DNA of 64,000 nucleotides from Pseudomonas fluorescens (GCF_900636825.1 NZ_LR134318.1:4077501-4141500), one strand, 5' to 3'. Shown: positions 8,159-17,020, counted from the first letter of the stretch. The notes: a model not told the origin generated them from the sequence alone. Numbers and translations are program-made.

Positions 8159-9358
8159 ATGTCAAAGAAATCCCGCTCCAAACTGTGGTTCCTGGTCCAT
8201 AGCTGGCTGGCATTACCGATCTGGTTTTTTGTCCTGATCGTATGTGTCACCGGCACCCTTGCGGTGGTCAGCCAGGAAATCGTCTGGCTCGCCAACCCGC
8301 AGATGCGCGCCAGCCAGCCGTCGGACGATGCGCCGCGCCTTGGTTATGAAGAAATCATCACGGCGATCAAGGCCGCAGAACCGCAAGCCCTGGTGCAACG
8401 CATCAGCCGCCCCGACGAATCGCATTTCGCGCTGGATGTCACCCTAAGCTACCCCGACGGGCGTTCGCTGGTGACGTACGTCAACCCGTACACGGGCGCC
8501 ATCCAGGGCACCGCGCCGGAGTTCAATTTCCAGGCCTTTACTCGCGCCCTGCATGGCTGGTGGCTGGTGCCATTCACAAACGGTTACAGCTGGGGCTGGT
8601 ATCTGGTGTCGGCGCTGAGCCTGCCACTGCTGGCATCGCTGATTACCGGACTGGTGGTGTACAAGCGTTTCTGGAAGGGTTTTTTCAGGCCCACTCTGCG
8701 TATTCGGCACGGCGCACGCATCTTCTGGGGCGATTTCCATCGCCTCAGCGGTATCTGGTCGATCTGGTTTATCGCGGTGATTTCCATCACCAGCACCTGG
8801 TTCCTGATCGAAGCGGCGCTCTTCGACAACCACATCTCGATCTCCAGCGAAACGGTCATTCCGGCCATGGCACGGGACGCCGTACCGTTGACCGCCGATG
8901 GCCTGCCACCGGCCCGACTGAATCTCGACCGCGCCATCGAAATCGCCCAGGAAAAGATTCCCGGTCTTGAGGCCAGCGTCATCAACATGCCATTCAATGC
9001 CTACAGCCACCTCGATATCCGCGGCCGCGGCTGGTATCCGCTGATGTATCAGAGCGCAACGCTCAATCCGTTCAGCGGCGAGCTGGCATCGTCGCGCGTA
9101 CTGTCCGATCGCACTTCGCTGGAGTTCGTCACCGAATCCATGCGTCCGTTGCACACCGGCGATTTCGGCGGGTTATGGATCAAGCTGATCTGGTTCTTCT
9201 TCGGTCTGCTGCTGAGCATGATGGTCCTCAGCGGCCTGCTGATCTGGACCAAACGCACCGCCCTGGCCACGGCCAACGCGCTGAAGCGCGAGAACAAAAA
9301 GCAGCGCGCCAACACGCAACCGCTCATTCACCGTGAACCGTCGGAGGCCAATCTGTGA
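8159..9358 (+). CDS. fpvG: PepSY-associated transmembrane protein, FpvG-type inner-membrane iron reductase
   Basis: A 399-residue inner-membrane protein with four main hydrophobic segments (about residues 8-35, 140-170, 195-225 and 335-370) and PepSY-type periplasmic regions; conserved histidines sit in or near the helices (VHSWLALP, RALHGWW, FHRLSG, PLHTGD). In P. aeruginosa FpvG is needed to reduce iron in ferripyoverdine and release it in the periplasm. The call rests on the PepSY_TM fold plus the whole downstream gene order, which matches fpvGHJK-fpvCDEF. The ATG at 8159 gives an N-terminus just before the first helix. It overlaps the next gene by four bases. Confidence 0.88.
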   Translation: MSKKSRSKLWFLVHSWLALPIWFFVLIVCVTGTLAVVSQEIVWLANPQMRASQPSDDAPRLGYEEIITAIKAAEPQALVQRISRPDESHFALDVTLSYPDGRSLVTYVNPYTGAIQGTAPEFNFQAFTRALHGWWLVPFTNGYSWGWYLVSALSLPLLASLITGLVVYKRFWKGFFRPTLRIRHGARIFWGDFHRLSGIWSIWFIAVISITSTWFLIEAALFDNHISISSETVIPAMARDAVPLTADGLPPARLNLDRAIEIAQEKIPGLEASVINMPFNAYSHLDIRGRGWYPLMYQSATLNPFSGELASSRVLSDRTSLEFVTESMRPLHTGDFGGLWIKLIWFFFGLLLSMMVLSGLLIWTKRTALATANALKRENKKQRANTQPLIHREPSEANL

Positions 9359-9897
9359 GCAATTCCACGACCGCCCCGCAACCTTCGCGCCTGAGCCAGC
9401 TGTGGCACAAATGGCGCTTTCACATCAACGTATTGCTGCTGGTAATCCCGCTGGGGTTCATGCCCAAGTACTTTTCCGACGCTGCGCTGTTTCGCGGCGA
9501 TAGCGGACTTGGCGAGCGCGAGGTCGGCGAGATTCAGGTCGGGCCATGGAGCCTGCGCCTGGCCGAACTGCGTAACGAAGCACCGCGCGCCGATGGTCCG
9601 GCCGGCTATCTGAAAGCCTTCAGTGCTGCCCTGTGCGATGCCTGTATCGAACCGGTCAAGGCGACTTACCTGCGCATCGGCAAGCCGCGCAGCCTGCGTG
9701 CCGCCGGGGTGATTTTCTTTGGCACGCCGTATCGCATGGGCACGCAGCTGCCGATCCCGGAAAAGACCAAACCCGACGCCGAGCTGTGGATCACCATGGA
9801 AGGCTGGGACGGCAGCATGCATCAGGCCTCGATTCCCCTGAGCCAGGCCTCCCCCGCGACCATCGCCTGGCTGAACAAACAAGGAGCCAAACCATGA
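9355..9897 (+). CDS. fpvH: FpvH-like membrane-anchored protein
   Basis: A 180-residue protein with one N-terminal hydrophobic helix (about residues 24-42) and a periplasmic remainder that includes a close cysteine pair (CDACIEP). It starts with GTG overlapping the fpvG stop (GTGA), so the two are translationally coupled. In P. aeruginosa fpvH follows fpvG and takes part in iron release from pyoverdine; its biochemical role is unclear. The assignment is by position in the operon and overall features. Confidence 0.75.
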   Translation: MSNSTTAPQPSRLSQLWHKWRFHINVLLLVIPLGFMPKYFSDAALFRGDSGLGEREVGEIQVGPWSLRLAELRNEAPRADGPAGYLKAFSAALCDACIEPVKATYLRIGKPRSLRAAGVIFFGTPYRMGTQLPIPEKTKPDAELWITMEGWDGSMHQASIPLSQASPATIAWLNKQGAKP

Positions 9898-10235
9898 GCC
9901 AACTCGCACGCCCTTCGCGCCCGTTTTTGAGCGCCGCGCTGCTGGTGCTGAGCGCCGGTTTCAGCGCTGGAGCACTGGCCCACAACCCGATGTGCGAATG
10001 CAAGGCCATCGATGCTGAACAGATCAAATGCACCGGTGGCTTTTCCGACGGCAGCGGAGCGCCGGGGGTGACCCTCGACGTGATCGGCTACGACGAAACC
10101 ATTCTGGTACCCGGCAAGCTCGGCAGCGATTCGACCCTGACCTTCAAAAAACCCGGCGCCGAATTCTACGTGTTGTTTGACGCAGGTCCCGGGCATGTGG
10201 TCGAAATCGATCAAGCGGATATCGAAGCGCCATGA
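9894..10235 (+). CDS. fpvJ: FpvJ-like periplasmic small protein
   Basis: A 113-residue protein with a signal peptide (about residues 1-28, ending ALA) and a mature N-terminus rich in cysteine (HNPMCECKAIDAEQIKC), a pattern that could bind metal or form disulfides. The rest is predicted beta-rich. It overlaps fpvH by ATGA and the next gene by ATGA. It occupies the fpvJ position; molecular function not established from sequence. Confidence 0.72.
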   Translation: MSQLARPSRPFLSAALLVLSAGFSAGALAHNPMCECKAIDAEQIKCTGGFSDGSGAPGVTLDVIGYDETILVPGKLGSDSTLTFKKPGAEFYVLFDAGPGHVVEIDQADIEAP

Positions 10236-10807
10236 GTACACCCACCACCCAGATCGTGCGCCCGGCGGGTGCCGGCCACGAAACCCTGAACGTGCTGTTG
10301 TTATGCCTGTTGATCCTGGCGATTGCCGGCTCGGTCGTCGCGTGGCGCGGGGTTTCCCATGAACCGGAGCCCGTCGCCAGCAACCAGTACGACGCCCGCC
10401 GCGACCTGAGCGCCGCTGAACAGGGCATCTATGCCGACCTGCGGGTGACTCTCGACGAGATCCGCTTGCTTCGCGAAGAGCAAAAGGCCCTGCCGACTCC
10501 GCAAGCCCTGGCCGACGAAGGTTTCGCGCCGTTTGCCCAGGATGCCAGCTCGGTCAGCCGTGGCGGCCATGCGTGGCAGATGCTTTCCGACAGCACCTAT
10601 TTCGGTCGCAGCGCCACACCTGATGTGGCCGGTTCGTTCCTGATGCGCGTCGGTACTGACCTCAACGCTGCGCCTGACATTTGGCTGAACCGGGGCGCCG
10701 ATCTGGTGCCGGTTAAGGATCTGTCTGACGCCGCGCTGTCCGCTGCCGGCTGGAAACAGATCGTCGCGCAATTCGATGCCGGGGTTACCCGCGAACATCG
10801 CCATTGA
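10232..10807 (+). CDS. fpvK: FpvK-like single-pass membrane protein
   Basis: A 191-residue protein with a single hydrophobic helix near residues 17-36 (NVLLLCLLILAIAGSVVAW) and a periplasmic domain of about 150 residues. Start overlaps the fpvJ stop (ATGA). It matches fpvK by order and topology and resembles small membrane proteins found next to zinc/manganese-type ABC transporters in pseudomonads. It may anchor the FpvG/H/J assembly; that is inference. Confidence 0.72.
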   Translation: MSTPTTQIVRPAGAGHETLNVLLLCLLILAIAGSVVAWRGVSHEPEPVASNQYDARRDLSAAEQGIYADLRVTLDEIRLLREEQKALPTPQALADEGFAPFAQDASSVSRGGHAWQMLSDSTYFGRSATPDVAGSFLMRVGTDLNAAPDIWLNRGADLVPVKDLSDAALSAAGWKQIVAQFDAGVTREHRH

Positions 10808-10842
10808 ATCCTCGCCTTCATTCGAGAGAAGACCGCTTGCCC

Positions 10843-11772
10843 ATGTCCATTTCATCGCCTCGCCGTCCGTTGTTACGTGTTTTTCTGGCGTGCCTTTGCG
10901 CCTGTCTGCTGAGCCCGCTGGCCAGCGCCGAGCAGGCCAAACGCCTGCGCATCGGCATCACCCTGCACCCGTATTACAGCTACGTGGCGAACATCGTCGG
11001 CGACGAGGCCGAGGTCGTGCCGCTGATTCCCGCCGGTTTCAATCCGCATGCCTATGAGCCTCGTGCCGAAGACATCAAACGTATCAGTGGCCTGGACGTG
11101 ATCGTGCTCAACGGTGTCGGTCATGACGATTTCGCCGACCGGATGATCGCCGCCAGCGAAACTCCAGACATCAAGACCATCGAAGCCAACGAGAACGTGC
11201 CCTTGCTCGCTGCCACCGGCGTCGCCGCGCGCGGGGCCGGCAAAGTGGTCAACCCGCACACGTTCCTCTCGATCAGCGCCTCCATCGCCCAGGTCAACAA
11301 CATCGCCCGCGAACTGGGCAAACTCGACCCGGACAATGCCAAGACCTATACGCAGAACGCCCGCGCCTATGGCAAACGCCTGCGGCAGATGCGTGCCGAC
11401 GCGCTCGCCAAGCTGACCCAGGCGCCGAACGCGGAACTGCGCGTCGCCACGGTGCACGCGGCTTATGACTATCTGCTGCGGGAGTTCGGTCTGGAAGTGA
11501 CAGCGGTGGTCGAACCGGCCCACGGTATCGAGCCAAGCCCGAGCCAATTGAAGAAGACCATCGACCAGCTGCGCGAACTCGATGTGAAAGTGATTTTCTC
11601 GGAAATGGATTTCCCTTCCAGTTACGTTGACACCATTCAACGTGAGTCCGGCGTGAAACTTTATCCGCTGTCGCATATTTCCTACGGCGAATACACCGCC
11701 GACAAATACGAAAAGGAAATGACCGGCAACCTCAACACCGTGGTCCGCGCGATCCAGGAGTCGGGGGCATGA
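10843..11772 (+). CDS. fpvC: Metal ABC transporter substrate-binding protein, FpvC-type
   Basis: A 309-residue ZnuA/PsaA-family (cluster A-I) periplasmic protein with a signal peptide (about residues 1-28). Metal-site signatures are intact: NPHAYEP, NPHTFLS, HAAYDYL and SEMDFP, so three histidines and an acidic residue are available. In P. aeruginosa FpvC is the periplasmic metal-binding member that accepts iron released from ferripyoverdine. The ATG at 10843 was preferred to an upstream ATG at 10804 because it puts the signal peptide at the N-terminus. It overlaps fpvD by four bases. Confidence 0.88.
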   Translation: MSISSPRRPLLRVFLACLCACLLSPLASAEQAKRLRIGITLHPYYSYVANIVGDEAEVVPLIPAGFNPHAYEPRAEDIKRISGLDVIVLNGVGHDDFADRMIAASETPDIKTIEANENVPLLAATGVAARGAGKVVNPHTFLSISASIAQVNNIARELGKLDPDNAKTYTQNARAYGKRLRQMRADALAKLTQAPNAELRVATVHAAYDYLLREFGLEVTAVVEPAHGIEPSPSQLKKTIDQLRELDVKVIFSEMDFPSSYVDTIQRESGVKLYPLSHISYGEYTADKYEKEMTGNLNTVVRAIQESGA

Positions 11773-12617
11773 CTTCAAAAGAAACCCTCCTCGTCGATAG
11801 CAGTGAAAACCCTGTGGGAGCGAGCTTGCTCGCGAAGGCGCCGGATCCGGCCACATCTTTGTTGAATGACCCAGCGCATTTGCGAGCAAGCTCGCGCCCA
11901 CAGGGATTGGGGCCGACGCTGGATTTTGCGCAGATTGGTCTGACGTTGGGGCGCACGACGATTCTCGACAAGGTGACTTTCCAGGTGCAGTCCGGCACGG
12001 TGCATGCCTTGGTCGGCCCTAACGGTGGCGGCAAAAGCTCGCTGATCAAGACCTTGCTCGGGCAGATGCCCCATCAGGGTCAGCTCAGCCTGCAATGGCC
12101 CGGCGAACCCGGCGTCATCGGTTACGTGCCCCAGGCGCTGGAATTCGATCGCGGCCTGCCGATGACGGTCGACGATTTCATGGCTGCAATGTGTCAGCGC
12201 CGCCCGGCGTTTCTCGGTTTGAGCAAGCGTTACGCCGCCGCCATCGGCGAGGCGCTGGAACGCGTCGGCATGCAGGACAAGCGCAAACGGCGGATGGGCG
12301 CGCTGTCTGGTGGCGAACGGCAGCGAGTGCTGCTCGCACAGGGCCTGATCCCGGCGCCGCAACTGCTGGTGCTGGATGAACCGATGTCAGCGCTCGACGA
12401 AGCGGGGATCCAAGTGTTTGAACGGCTGCTCAATGACTGGCGCGCAGCGGGCATCACCGTGCTGTGGATCGAGCACGATCTGGAAGCCGTCGGGCGCTTG
12501 GCCAATCGGGTGACCGGCCTCAACCGCCGCGTACTGTTCGACGCCACACCCCAGCAGGCACTCACCCCGGAACGCCTGCTGAGCCTGTTTTCCACCCATC
12601 CACGGAGCGCTGTCTGA
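11769..12617 (+). CDS. fpvD: ABC transporter ATP-binding protein, FpvD-type, with a REP-encoded N-terminal insert
   Basis: A 282-residue ABC ATPase for the metal transporter. The ATPase core begins near residue 49 (LDFAQIGLTLGRTTILDKV) and has Walker A GPNGGGKSS, signature LSGGERQR and Walker B LLVLDEP. The start codon overlaps the fpvC stop (ATGA). Residues about 14-46 are encoded by a 96-bp REP pair and include PVGASLLAKA, a peptide typical of translated Pseudomonas REP sequence. The insert is 32 codons and keeps the frame. An internal start after the insert is possible but I see no strong ribosome site there. Family and role are secure; the N-terminus is the uncertain part. Confidence 0.85.
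   Translation: MTSKETLLVDSSENPVGASLLAKAPDPATSLLNDPAHLRASSRPQGLGPTLDFAQIGLTLGRTTILDKVTFQVQSGTVHALVGPNGGGKSSLIKTLLGQMPHQGQLSLQWPGEPGVIGYVPQALEFDRGLPMTVDDFMAAMCQRRPAFLGLSKRYAAAIGEALERVGMQDKRKRRMGALSGGERQRVLLAQGLIPAPQLLVLDEPMSALDEAGIQVFERLLNDWRAAGITVLWIEHDLEAVGRLANRVTGLNRRVLFDATPQQALTPERLLSLFSTHPRSAV
11810..11905. repeat. REP pair (BIME-like) inside the fpvD coding sequence
   Basis: CCCTGTGGGAGCGAGCTTGC at the left and its near-complement GCAAGCTCGCGCCCACAGGG at the right bracket a 96-bp element with two facing REP units. REP elements are nearly always intergenic; this one lies within the first 50 codons of an ABC ATPase gene in frame. Confidence 0.9.
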
Positions 12618-13516
12618 TGAGTTACGAAGCATTTCGTCTGATGGTTCAGGGCTGGGCCTCCTCGGGTTATCTGCCGGAAGCGCTGGCCTACGGTTTTGTC
12701 GTCAATGCGTTGCTCGCCGGGCTATTGATCGGCCCGGTGCTTGGCGGTCTGGGCACGCTGGTGGTGGTCAAGCGCTTCGCATTTTTTTCCGAAGCGGTCG
12801 GCCATGCCGCGCTGACCGGTGTGGCCATCGGCATTCTGCTTGGCGAGCCTTACACCGGCCCTTACGGCAGCCTGTTCGGCTACTGCCTGCTGTTCGGCAT
12901 CCTGCTCAATTACCTGCGCAACCGCACCGGCCTGGCGCCGGATACGTTGATCGGGGTATTTCTCTCGGTATCGCTGGCGCTGGGGGCGAGCCTGCTGCTG
13001 ATCCTCGCTGGCAAAATCAACGTGCACATCCTCGAAAACGTGTTATTCGGTTCGGTACTCACGGTCAATGGCAATGATCTGGCGGTGCTGGCTATCGTCG
13101 GGTCTCTGGTCATGGCCCTGGCCCTGCCGCTGTACAACCGCATCATGCTAGCCAGTTTCAACCCGCAACTGGCGGCGGTGCGCGGCGTGGCGGTGAAAAC
13201 GCTGGATTATCTGTTCGTGATCCTGGTGACACTGATCACCGTGGCGGCGGTGAAAGTCATCGGTGCGATTCTGGTCGGTGCGTTGCTGGTGATCCCGGCC
13301 GCCGCGGCACGCTTGCTCAGCCAGTCGCTCAAGGGCTTTTTCTGGTGTTCGGTATTGATCGCCACCGTCAGCACCTTGTGCGGGATTCTCGCGCCGATTG
13401 TGTTCGACCTGCCGATTCCGTCGGGCGCGGCAATCATTCTGGTCGCCGGCATTGCCTTCGCCCTCGCCGCCGTCGCGCGCGGTGTCGTCCCCAGCCTCAA
13501 AGGGAACCTTGGATAA
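12617..13516 (+). CDS. fpvE: Metal ABC transporter permease, FpvE-type
   Basis: A 299-residue polytopic ABC-3 family permease with about eight to nine hydrophobic segments, starting MSYEAFRLMVQGW; the ATG overlaps the fpvD stop. Motifs typical of ZnuB/MntB are visible (KRFAFFSEAVGHAALTGVA near residue 55 and the conserved cytoplasmic loop near NPQLAAVRGV). With FpvD it would move iron delivered by FpvC across the inner membrane. The next gene starts directly at its stop codon. Confidence 0.88.
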   Translation: MSYEAFRLMVQGWASSGYLPEALAYGFVVNALLAGLLIGPVLGGLGTLVVVKRFAFFSEAVGHAALTGVAIGILLGEPYTGPYGSLFGYCLLFGILLNYLRNRTGLAPDTLIGVFLSVSLALGASLLLILAGKINVHILENVLFGSVLTVNGNDLAVLAIVGSLVMALALPLYNRIMLASFNPQLAAVRGVAVKTLDYLFVILVTLITVAAVKVIGAILVGALLVIPAAAARLLSQSLKGFFWCSVLIATVSTLCGILAPIVFDLPIPSGAAIILVAGIAFALAAVARGVVPSLKGNLG

Positions 13517-14422
13517 ATGGCTTCTTCATTTCGTAAACTGACTCTGGCCATGGCGCTGTGCGGCGCGGTCTGCCTGCCAATAATGGCCGCCGAAAGCGCT
13601 ACACCGCTGCGGGTGCTGGCCTCGTTGCCGATCACTTATGGCCTGGGCGAAGTGCTGCTCAAGGGCACCGACGTCAATCTCGAACGCGCCGCTCCGGCCA
13701 ATCTTCCGGGCAGCCGGCAAAGCGCTTACTTCACCGGTCGTGGTGCGCCGGCGCTGAGCAAACTGGCGACCGACGCGGATGCAGTGATCGGCGTGCGCTC
13801 GCTGTGGCCAGACGATCAGCTGTACCCGATTGCCCGACGCAGCAACATCCGCATCGTCGAAGTCGATGCGGCGCGTCCGGTGGATGGCGCATTGCCTGGT
13901 ATCGCCGTGCAACCGGGGCTTACCGTCGACGGCTTGAACAGTCAGCCATGGCTGGCGAGCAATAACATGGGGCGCATGGCGGACGTCATCGCAGCCGATC
14001 TGGTGCGCCTGGCGCCAACCGCCAAAAGCAAAATCGAAGCCAACCTTGCGGCGCTGAAACAACGCCTGCTCAAACTCAGCGCCGACAGCGAGGCACGGCT
14101 GGCCAGCGCCGATAACCTTACTGTGCTGAGCCTGAGCGATCACTTTGGTTATCTGATCGGTAGCCTCAATCTGGAGCTGATTGGCCAGGATTCACGGGCC
14201 GACACCGAGTGGACGCCCGAGGATCTGAAGAAACTTACGGCAACGCTCAAGGACAACGATGTGGCGCTGGTATTGCACCATCGACAGCCCTCGGACGCAG
14301 TGAAAGCAGCAATCGCCGAATCCGGCAGCCAATTGCTGGTGCTGAGCACCGATGCGGCGGACCCGGTGGCGGAGCTGGAAGGGAATGTCGACTTGTTGCT
14401 CAAGGGTTTGAGCGGGGCCTGA
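13517..14422 (+). CDS. fpvF: Second substrate-binding protein of the operon, FpvF-type
   Basis: A 301-residue periplasmic protein with a signal peptide (about 1-24, ending AMA-like) and the ZnuA-like helical-backbone fold. It lacks the metal-site motifs of its neighbour FpvC: the NPHAYEP position reads SRQSAYF and the NPHTF position reads ASNNMG, so the usual histidines are missing. In P. aeruginosa FpvF binds pyoverdine-iron together with FpvC, which agrees with a ligand other than bare metal. It starts immediately after the fpvE stop. A hairpin terminator lies 80 bp downstream. Confidence 0.82.
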   Translation: MASSFRKLTLAMALCGAVCLPIMAAESATPLRVLASLPITYGLGEVLLKGTDVNLERAAPANLPGSRQSAYFTGRGAPALSKLATDADAVIGVRSLWPDDQLYPIARRSNIRIVEVDAARPVDGALPGIAVQPGLTVDGLNSQPWLASNNMGRMADVIAADLVRLAPTAKSKIEANLAALKQRLLKLSADSEARLASADNLTVLSLSDHFGYLIGSLNLELIGQDSRADTEWTPEDLKKLTATLKDNDVALVLHHRQPSDAVKAAIAESGSQLLVLSTDAADPVAELEGNVDLLLKGLSGA

Positions 14423-14502
14423 TTCATTTAGATCGGGTTACCGTTTATCGCTAGCAGGGCGAATTCCCACAGGAGCAGTCAGCTCTAACGTCAGACATGA
14501 AA

Positions 14503-14535
14503 AAACCCGCTGCCCCTCACGGGTTCAGCGGGTTT
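14503..14535. terminator. Bidirectional terminator between fpvF and the MbtH gene
   Basis: Stem AAACCCGCTG / CAGCGGGTTT with a 13-base loop, A-rich on the left and followed by GTTTT on the right. It sits between convergent genes. Confidence 0.85.
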
Positions 14536-14550
14536 GTTTTGGCCGGACGC

Positions 14551-14775
14551 TTATTGCGCCGCGGCCTGGGCTTCCATTTTCTGGCGCAGACTCAACGGGC
14601 GCATATCGGTCCAGACTTCCTCGATGTAGGCCAGACATTCCTTTTTCAAGCCACTCTTGCCCACTGTCCGCCAACCTTGCGGCACGGCTTTGTAATCCGG
14701 CCAGATCGAGTACTGCTCTTCATGGTTGACCACGACTTGAAAGAGGATGTCCTCGCGGTCGAATACTGACGTCAT
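14551..14775 (-). CDS. MbtH-like protein for pyoverdine NRPSs
   Basis: A 74-residue MbtH-family protein. It shows the family order: [10 protein letters not shown] (residues about 17-26), VPQGWRTVG, and [14 protein letters not shown]. MbtH proteins bind the N-terminal part of NRPS adenylation domains and help them fold or activate. In P. aeruginosa the equivalent PA2412 lies next to pvdH, as here. The ATG at 14775 has GGAGA upstream; the longer open frame has no homology. It probably shares the PvdS-controlled transcript of pvdH, 83 bp upstream. Confidence 0.93.
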   Translation of the reverse strand: MTSVFDREDILFQVVVNHEEQYSIWPDYKAVPQGWRTVGKSGLKKECLAYIEEVWTDMRPLSLRQKMEAQAAAQ

Positions 14776-14858
14776 GCTGGTTCTCCATCGCTGTAAGGGT
14801 GGGCTGCACAAGAAGTGCAGCCGGGTATGTAGAAAGAACGTTCGGCGCGCTGGAAAAT

Positions 14859-16283
14859 TTACAGCGTGGCTTTCACAGCGCTCGTTGCAGCAGATAAGGC
14901 GCGGCCGAAGATCTCGGCCACGCGATCGATTTCGATGGCGGTAATCACCAGGGGCGGGAGGAACCGCACCACCGCGCCGTGACGCCCGCCGAGTTCCAGA
15001 ATCAGCCCGCGCTTCAGGCACTCCCGTTGCAGCAGCGGCGCCAGACGGGCGAAGGCCGGAGGATGGCCGAGGGCGTCCGGCACGCCGTTGGGGTCGACCA
15101 GTTCAACGCCAAGCATCAAGCCACGCCCGCGAATGTCGCCCAGTTGCGGAAAGTCGCGCTGAAGGATGCGCAGATGTTCGCTGAGGCGTTCGCCCATCGC
15201 GGCGGCGTGCTCGCAGACCTTGTGTTCAAGCAGGTAGCGCATCACCGCCGACCCTGCCGCCATCGCCATCTGATTACCGCGGAAAGTGCCGGCGTGCGCT
15301 CCCGGTTGCCAGGTGTCGAGCCAGTCGCGATAGACCACCACCGCCAGCGGCAGGCTGCCGCCGATGGCTTTCGACAGCACCACCACATCGGGAATGATGC
15401 CGGCAAGTTCGAAGGCAAACATCTTGCCGGTGCGCGCGAACCCGCTTTGGATCTCGTCGACGATCAGCGCCACCCCGGCCTTCTCGGTGATACGGCGCAG
15501 GCCTCGCAGCCACTCGATGTCCGCCGGAATCACGCCACCCTCGCCCTGCACCGCTTCGACGATGATCGCCGCGGGCAGCTGCACGCCGGCTTCCGGATCG
15601 CTGAGCAAGTTTTCCAGATAGCTTAGATTGGCTTTTACGCCAGCCACGCCGCCGAGGCCGAACGGGCAGCGATAGTCATAGGGGAACGGCATGAACTGCA
15701 CACCACTGCTGAGCAATGCACCCAGCGGTTTTTTTGGCCCCAGGCTGCCCATCAGGCTCAGTGCGCCCTGACTCATGCCGTGATAACCGCCGGAAAACGA
15801 CACGACGGTACTGCGCCCGGTGGCGGTGCGTACCAGCTTCAATGCCGCTTCCACGGCGTCGGTGCCGGTCGGCCCGCAGAACTGGATTTTCGCTTCGGCC
15901 GCCAGTGCCGGTGGCAGCAAACCTAACAGATCCTGGACAAACCGATCCTTGACCGGGGTGGTGAGGTCGAGCGTGTGCAGCGGCAGCTCATCAGCCAGCA
16001 CTTGCTGGATCGCGTCGATCACCACCGGATGATTGTGACCGAGCGCCAGCGTGCCGGCTCCGGCCAGACAGTCGATAAACGTGCGTCCTTCAACGTCCTC
16101 GACGTACAGGCCTTTGGCGCGCTTCAGCGCCAAGGGAATGCGGCGTGGATAGCTGCGGGCATTGGATTCCTGTTGCGATTGACGGGCGAGCAACGGCGAC
16201 TCATTGAACTGGTACAGCGTTTCGGCCGGCGCTGAAGCGACCCGGGCCGACGACTCTTCGATAAGGCTGGTGGCGACTGACAT
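14859..16283 (-). CDS. pvdH: L-2,4-diaminobutyrate:2-oxoglutarate aminotransferase PvdH
   Basis: A 474-residue class-III PLP aminotransferase, which makes 2,4-diaminobutyrate from aspartate semialdehyde and glutamate; diaminobutyrate is the third amino acid loaded by PvdL. Seen: [34 protein letters not shown], the [17 protein letters not shown] block with Asp contacting PLP, and the PLP lysine in [15 protein letters not shown]. The ATG at 16283 gives the family N-terminus; an open frame reaches further upstream but into the promoter. A PvdS-type box lies 100 bp before the start. Confidence 0.95.
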   Translation of the reverse strand: MSVATSLIEESSARVASAPAETLYQFNESPLLARQSQQESNARSYPRRIPLALKRAKGLYVEDVEGRTFIDCLAGAGTLALGHNHPVVIDAIQQVLADELPLHTLDLTTPVKDRFVQDLLGLLPPALAAEAKIQFCGPTGTDAVEAALKLVRTATGRSTVVSFSGGYHGMSQGALSLMGSLGPKKPLGALLSSGVQFMPFPYDYRCPFGLGGVAGVKANLSYLENLLSDPEAGVQLPAAIIVEAVQGEGGVIPADIEWLRGLRRITEKAGVALIVDEIQSGFARTGKMFAFELAGIIPDVVVLSKAIGGSLPLAVVVYRDWLDTWQPGAHAGTFRGNQMAMAAGSAVMRYLLEHKVCEHAAAMGERLSEHLRILQRDFPQLGDIRGRGLMLGVELVDPNGVPDALGHPPAFARLAPLLQRECLKRGLILELGGRHGAVVRFLPPLVITAIEIDRVAEIFGRALSAATSAVKATL

Positions 16284-16383
16284 CTCTCGACCCCTCAATT
16301 CGCTATAAATAGTGACCAAAACAGCACCGGGCAGGTGCGCGTTCCGGTCGCGGGGCGCACTTGCAGGTTTTCCTGTTCTGGAG

Positions 16384-16407
16384 ACGCTTAAGCGAGGCAA
16401 GGATTTA
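16384..16407 (-). promoter_or_regulatory. PvdS-dependent promoter (iron starvation box) of pvdH
   Basis: On the reverse strand TAAAT (16403-16407), a 16-bp spacer, then CGT (16384-16386), a perfect match to the known PvdS promoter TAAAT-N16-CGT. It is 100 bp upstream of the pvdH start. Confidence 0.9.
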
Positions 16408-16424
16408 GGCCCTCGGTCGACGCG

Positions 16425-16910
16425 TTATCGCGGCAGCGCCAAGGGTTTGGTCATCGGCAAGGCCCGCAGGCCTTGGTGCAGCGCAGCTGGTGCTGTTTCG
16501 CGGTAGCCCAGATGTCGATAAAAAGCTTCACCGGTGCGGGTGCTGTTGAGACTCGCGTGGGACACGCCAAGAATCCGCAACCAGCCTTCAAGGTCATCAA
16601 TCAATGCTCGACCGATGCCCCGACGAAAGCATTCGGGCTGGACATGGCACAGCGTGATGTCGCCACGGGCGCTGGCCATCCCGACGCCCACCGGTTTGTC
16701 TTGCAGCAGCGCGATGCTGAGGTAAACGCGCGAATCGGCGAGCCAAAGGCTGAGCTGCGCGGCGTTGTGTTGCTCGACCCAGGCGCTGACCCGTTGGGCA
16801 TTGTTGCGGTGGTCGAGCGCGCAGCCGATACGGATCGAACGTTCGATGATGCGGTGGATGATGCCGGCGTAGGCCAACGTAGCCTGACGAATGCTGATGC
16901 GTGCTTCCAT
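16425..16910 (-). CDS. GNAT family N-acetyltransferase
   Basis: A 161-residue acetyltransferase with the acetyl-CoA binding segment VQPECFRRGIGRALIDDLE (R/Q-x-x-G-x-A type, about residues 88-106) and a C-terminal strand with STRTGEAFYRHLGYRE, both typical. Substrate unknown. The ATG at 16910 is chosen because a GGGGGA site precedes it; an ATG seven codons earlier has none. Its 3' end is only about 20 bp from the pvdH promoter box, so read-through is possible, but nothing ties it to siderophore synthesis. Confidence 0.82.
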   Translation of the reverse strand: MEARISIRQATLAYAGIIHRIIERSIRIGCALDHRNNAQRVSAWVEQHNAAQLSLWLADSRVYLSIALLQDKPVGVGMASARGDITLCHVQPECFRRGIGRALIDDLEGWLRILGVSHASLNSTRTGEAFYRHLGYRETAPAALHQGLRALPMTKPLALPR

Positions 16911-17020
16911 GGCGCTGTCCCCCCAATCCATTGAGTCAAAGCAGCGTCGAACTTACCCTCACTTCAGCCGGATAGCGAACCCTGAGAAGTTACATTTGAT
17001 GTGCCGCATCACAAATCCCT

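Noticed and set aside
14449-14477. Half REP-like sequence after fpvF
   Set aside because: Only one arm (CGCTAGCAGGGCGAATTCCC and following CACAGGAGC) is present with no facing partner, so it was not listed as a complete repeat.
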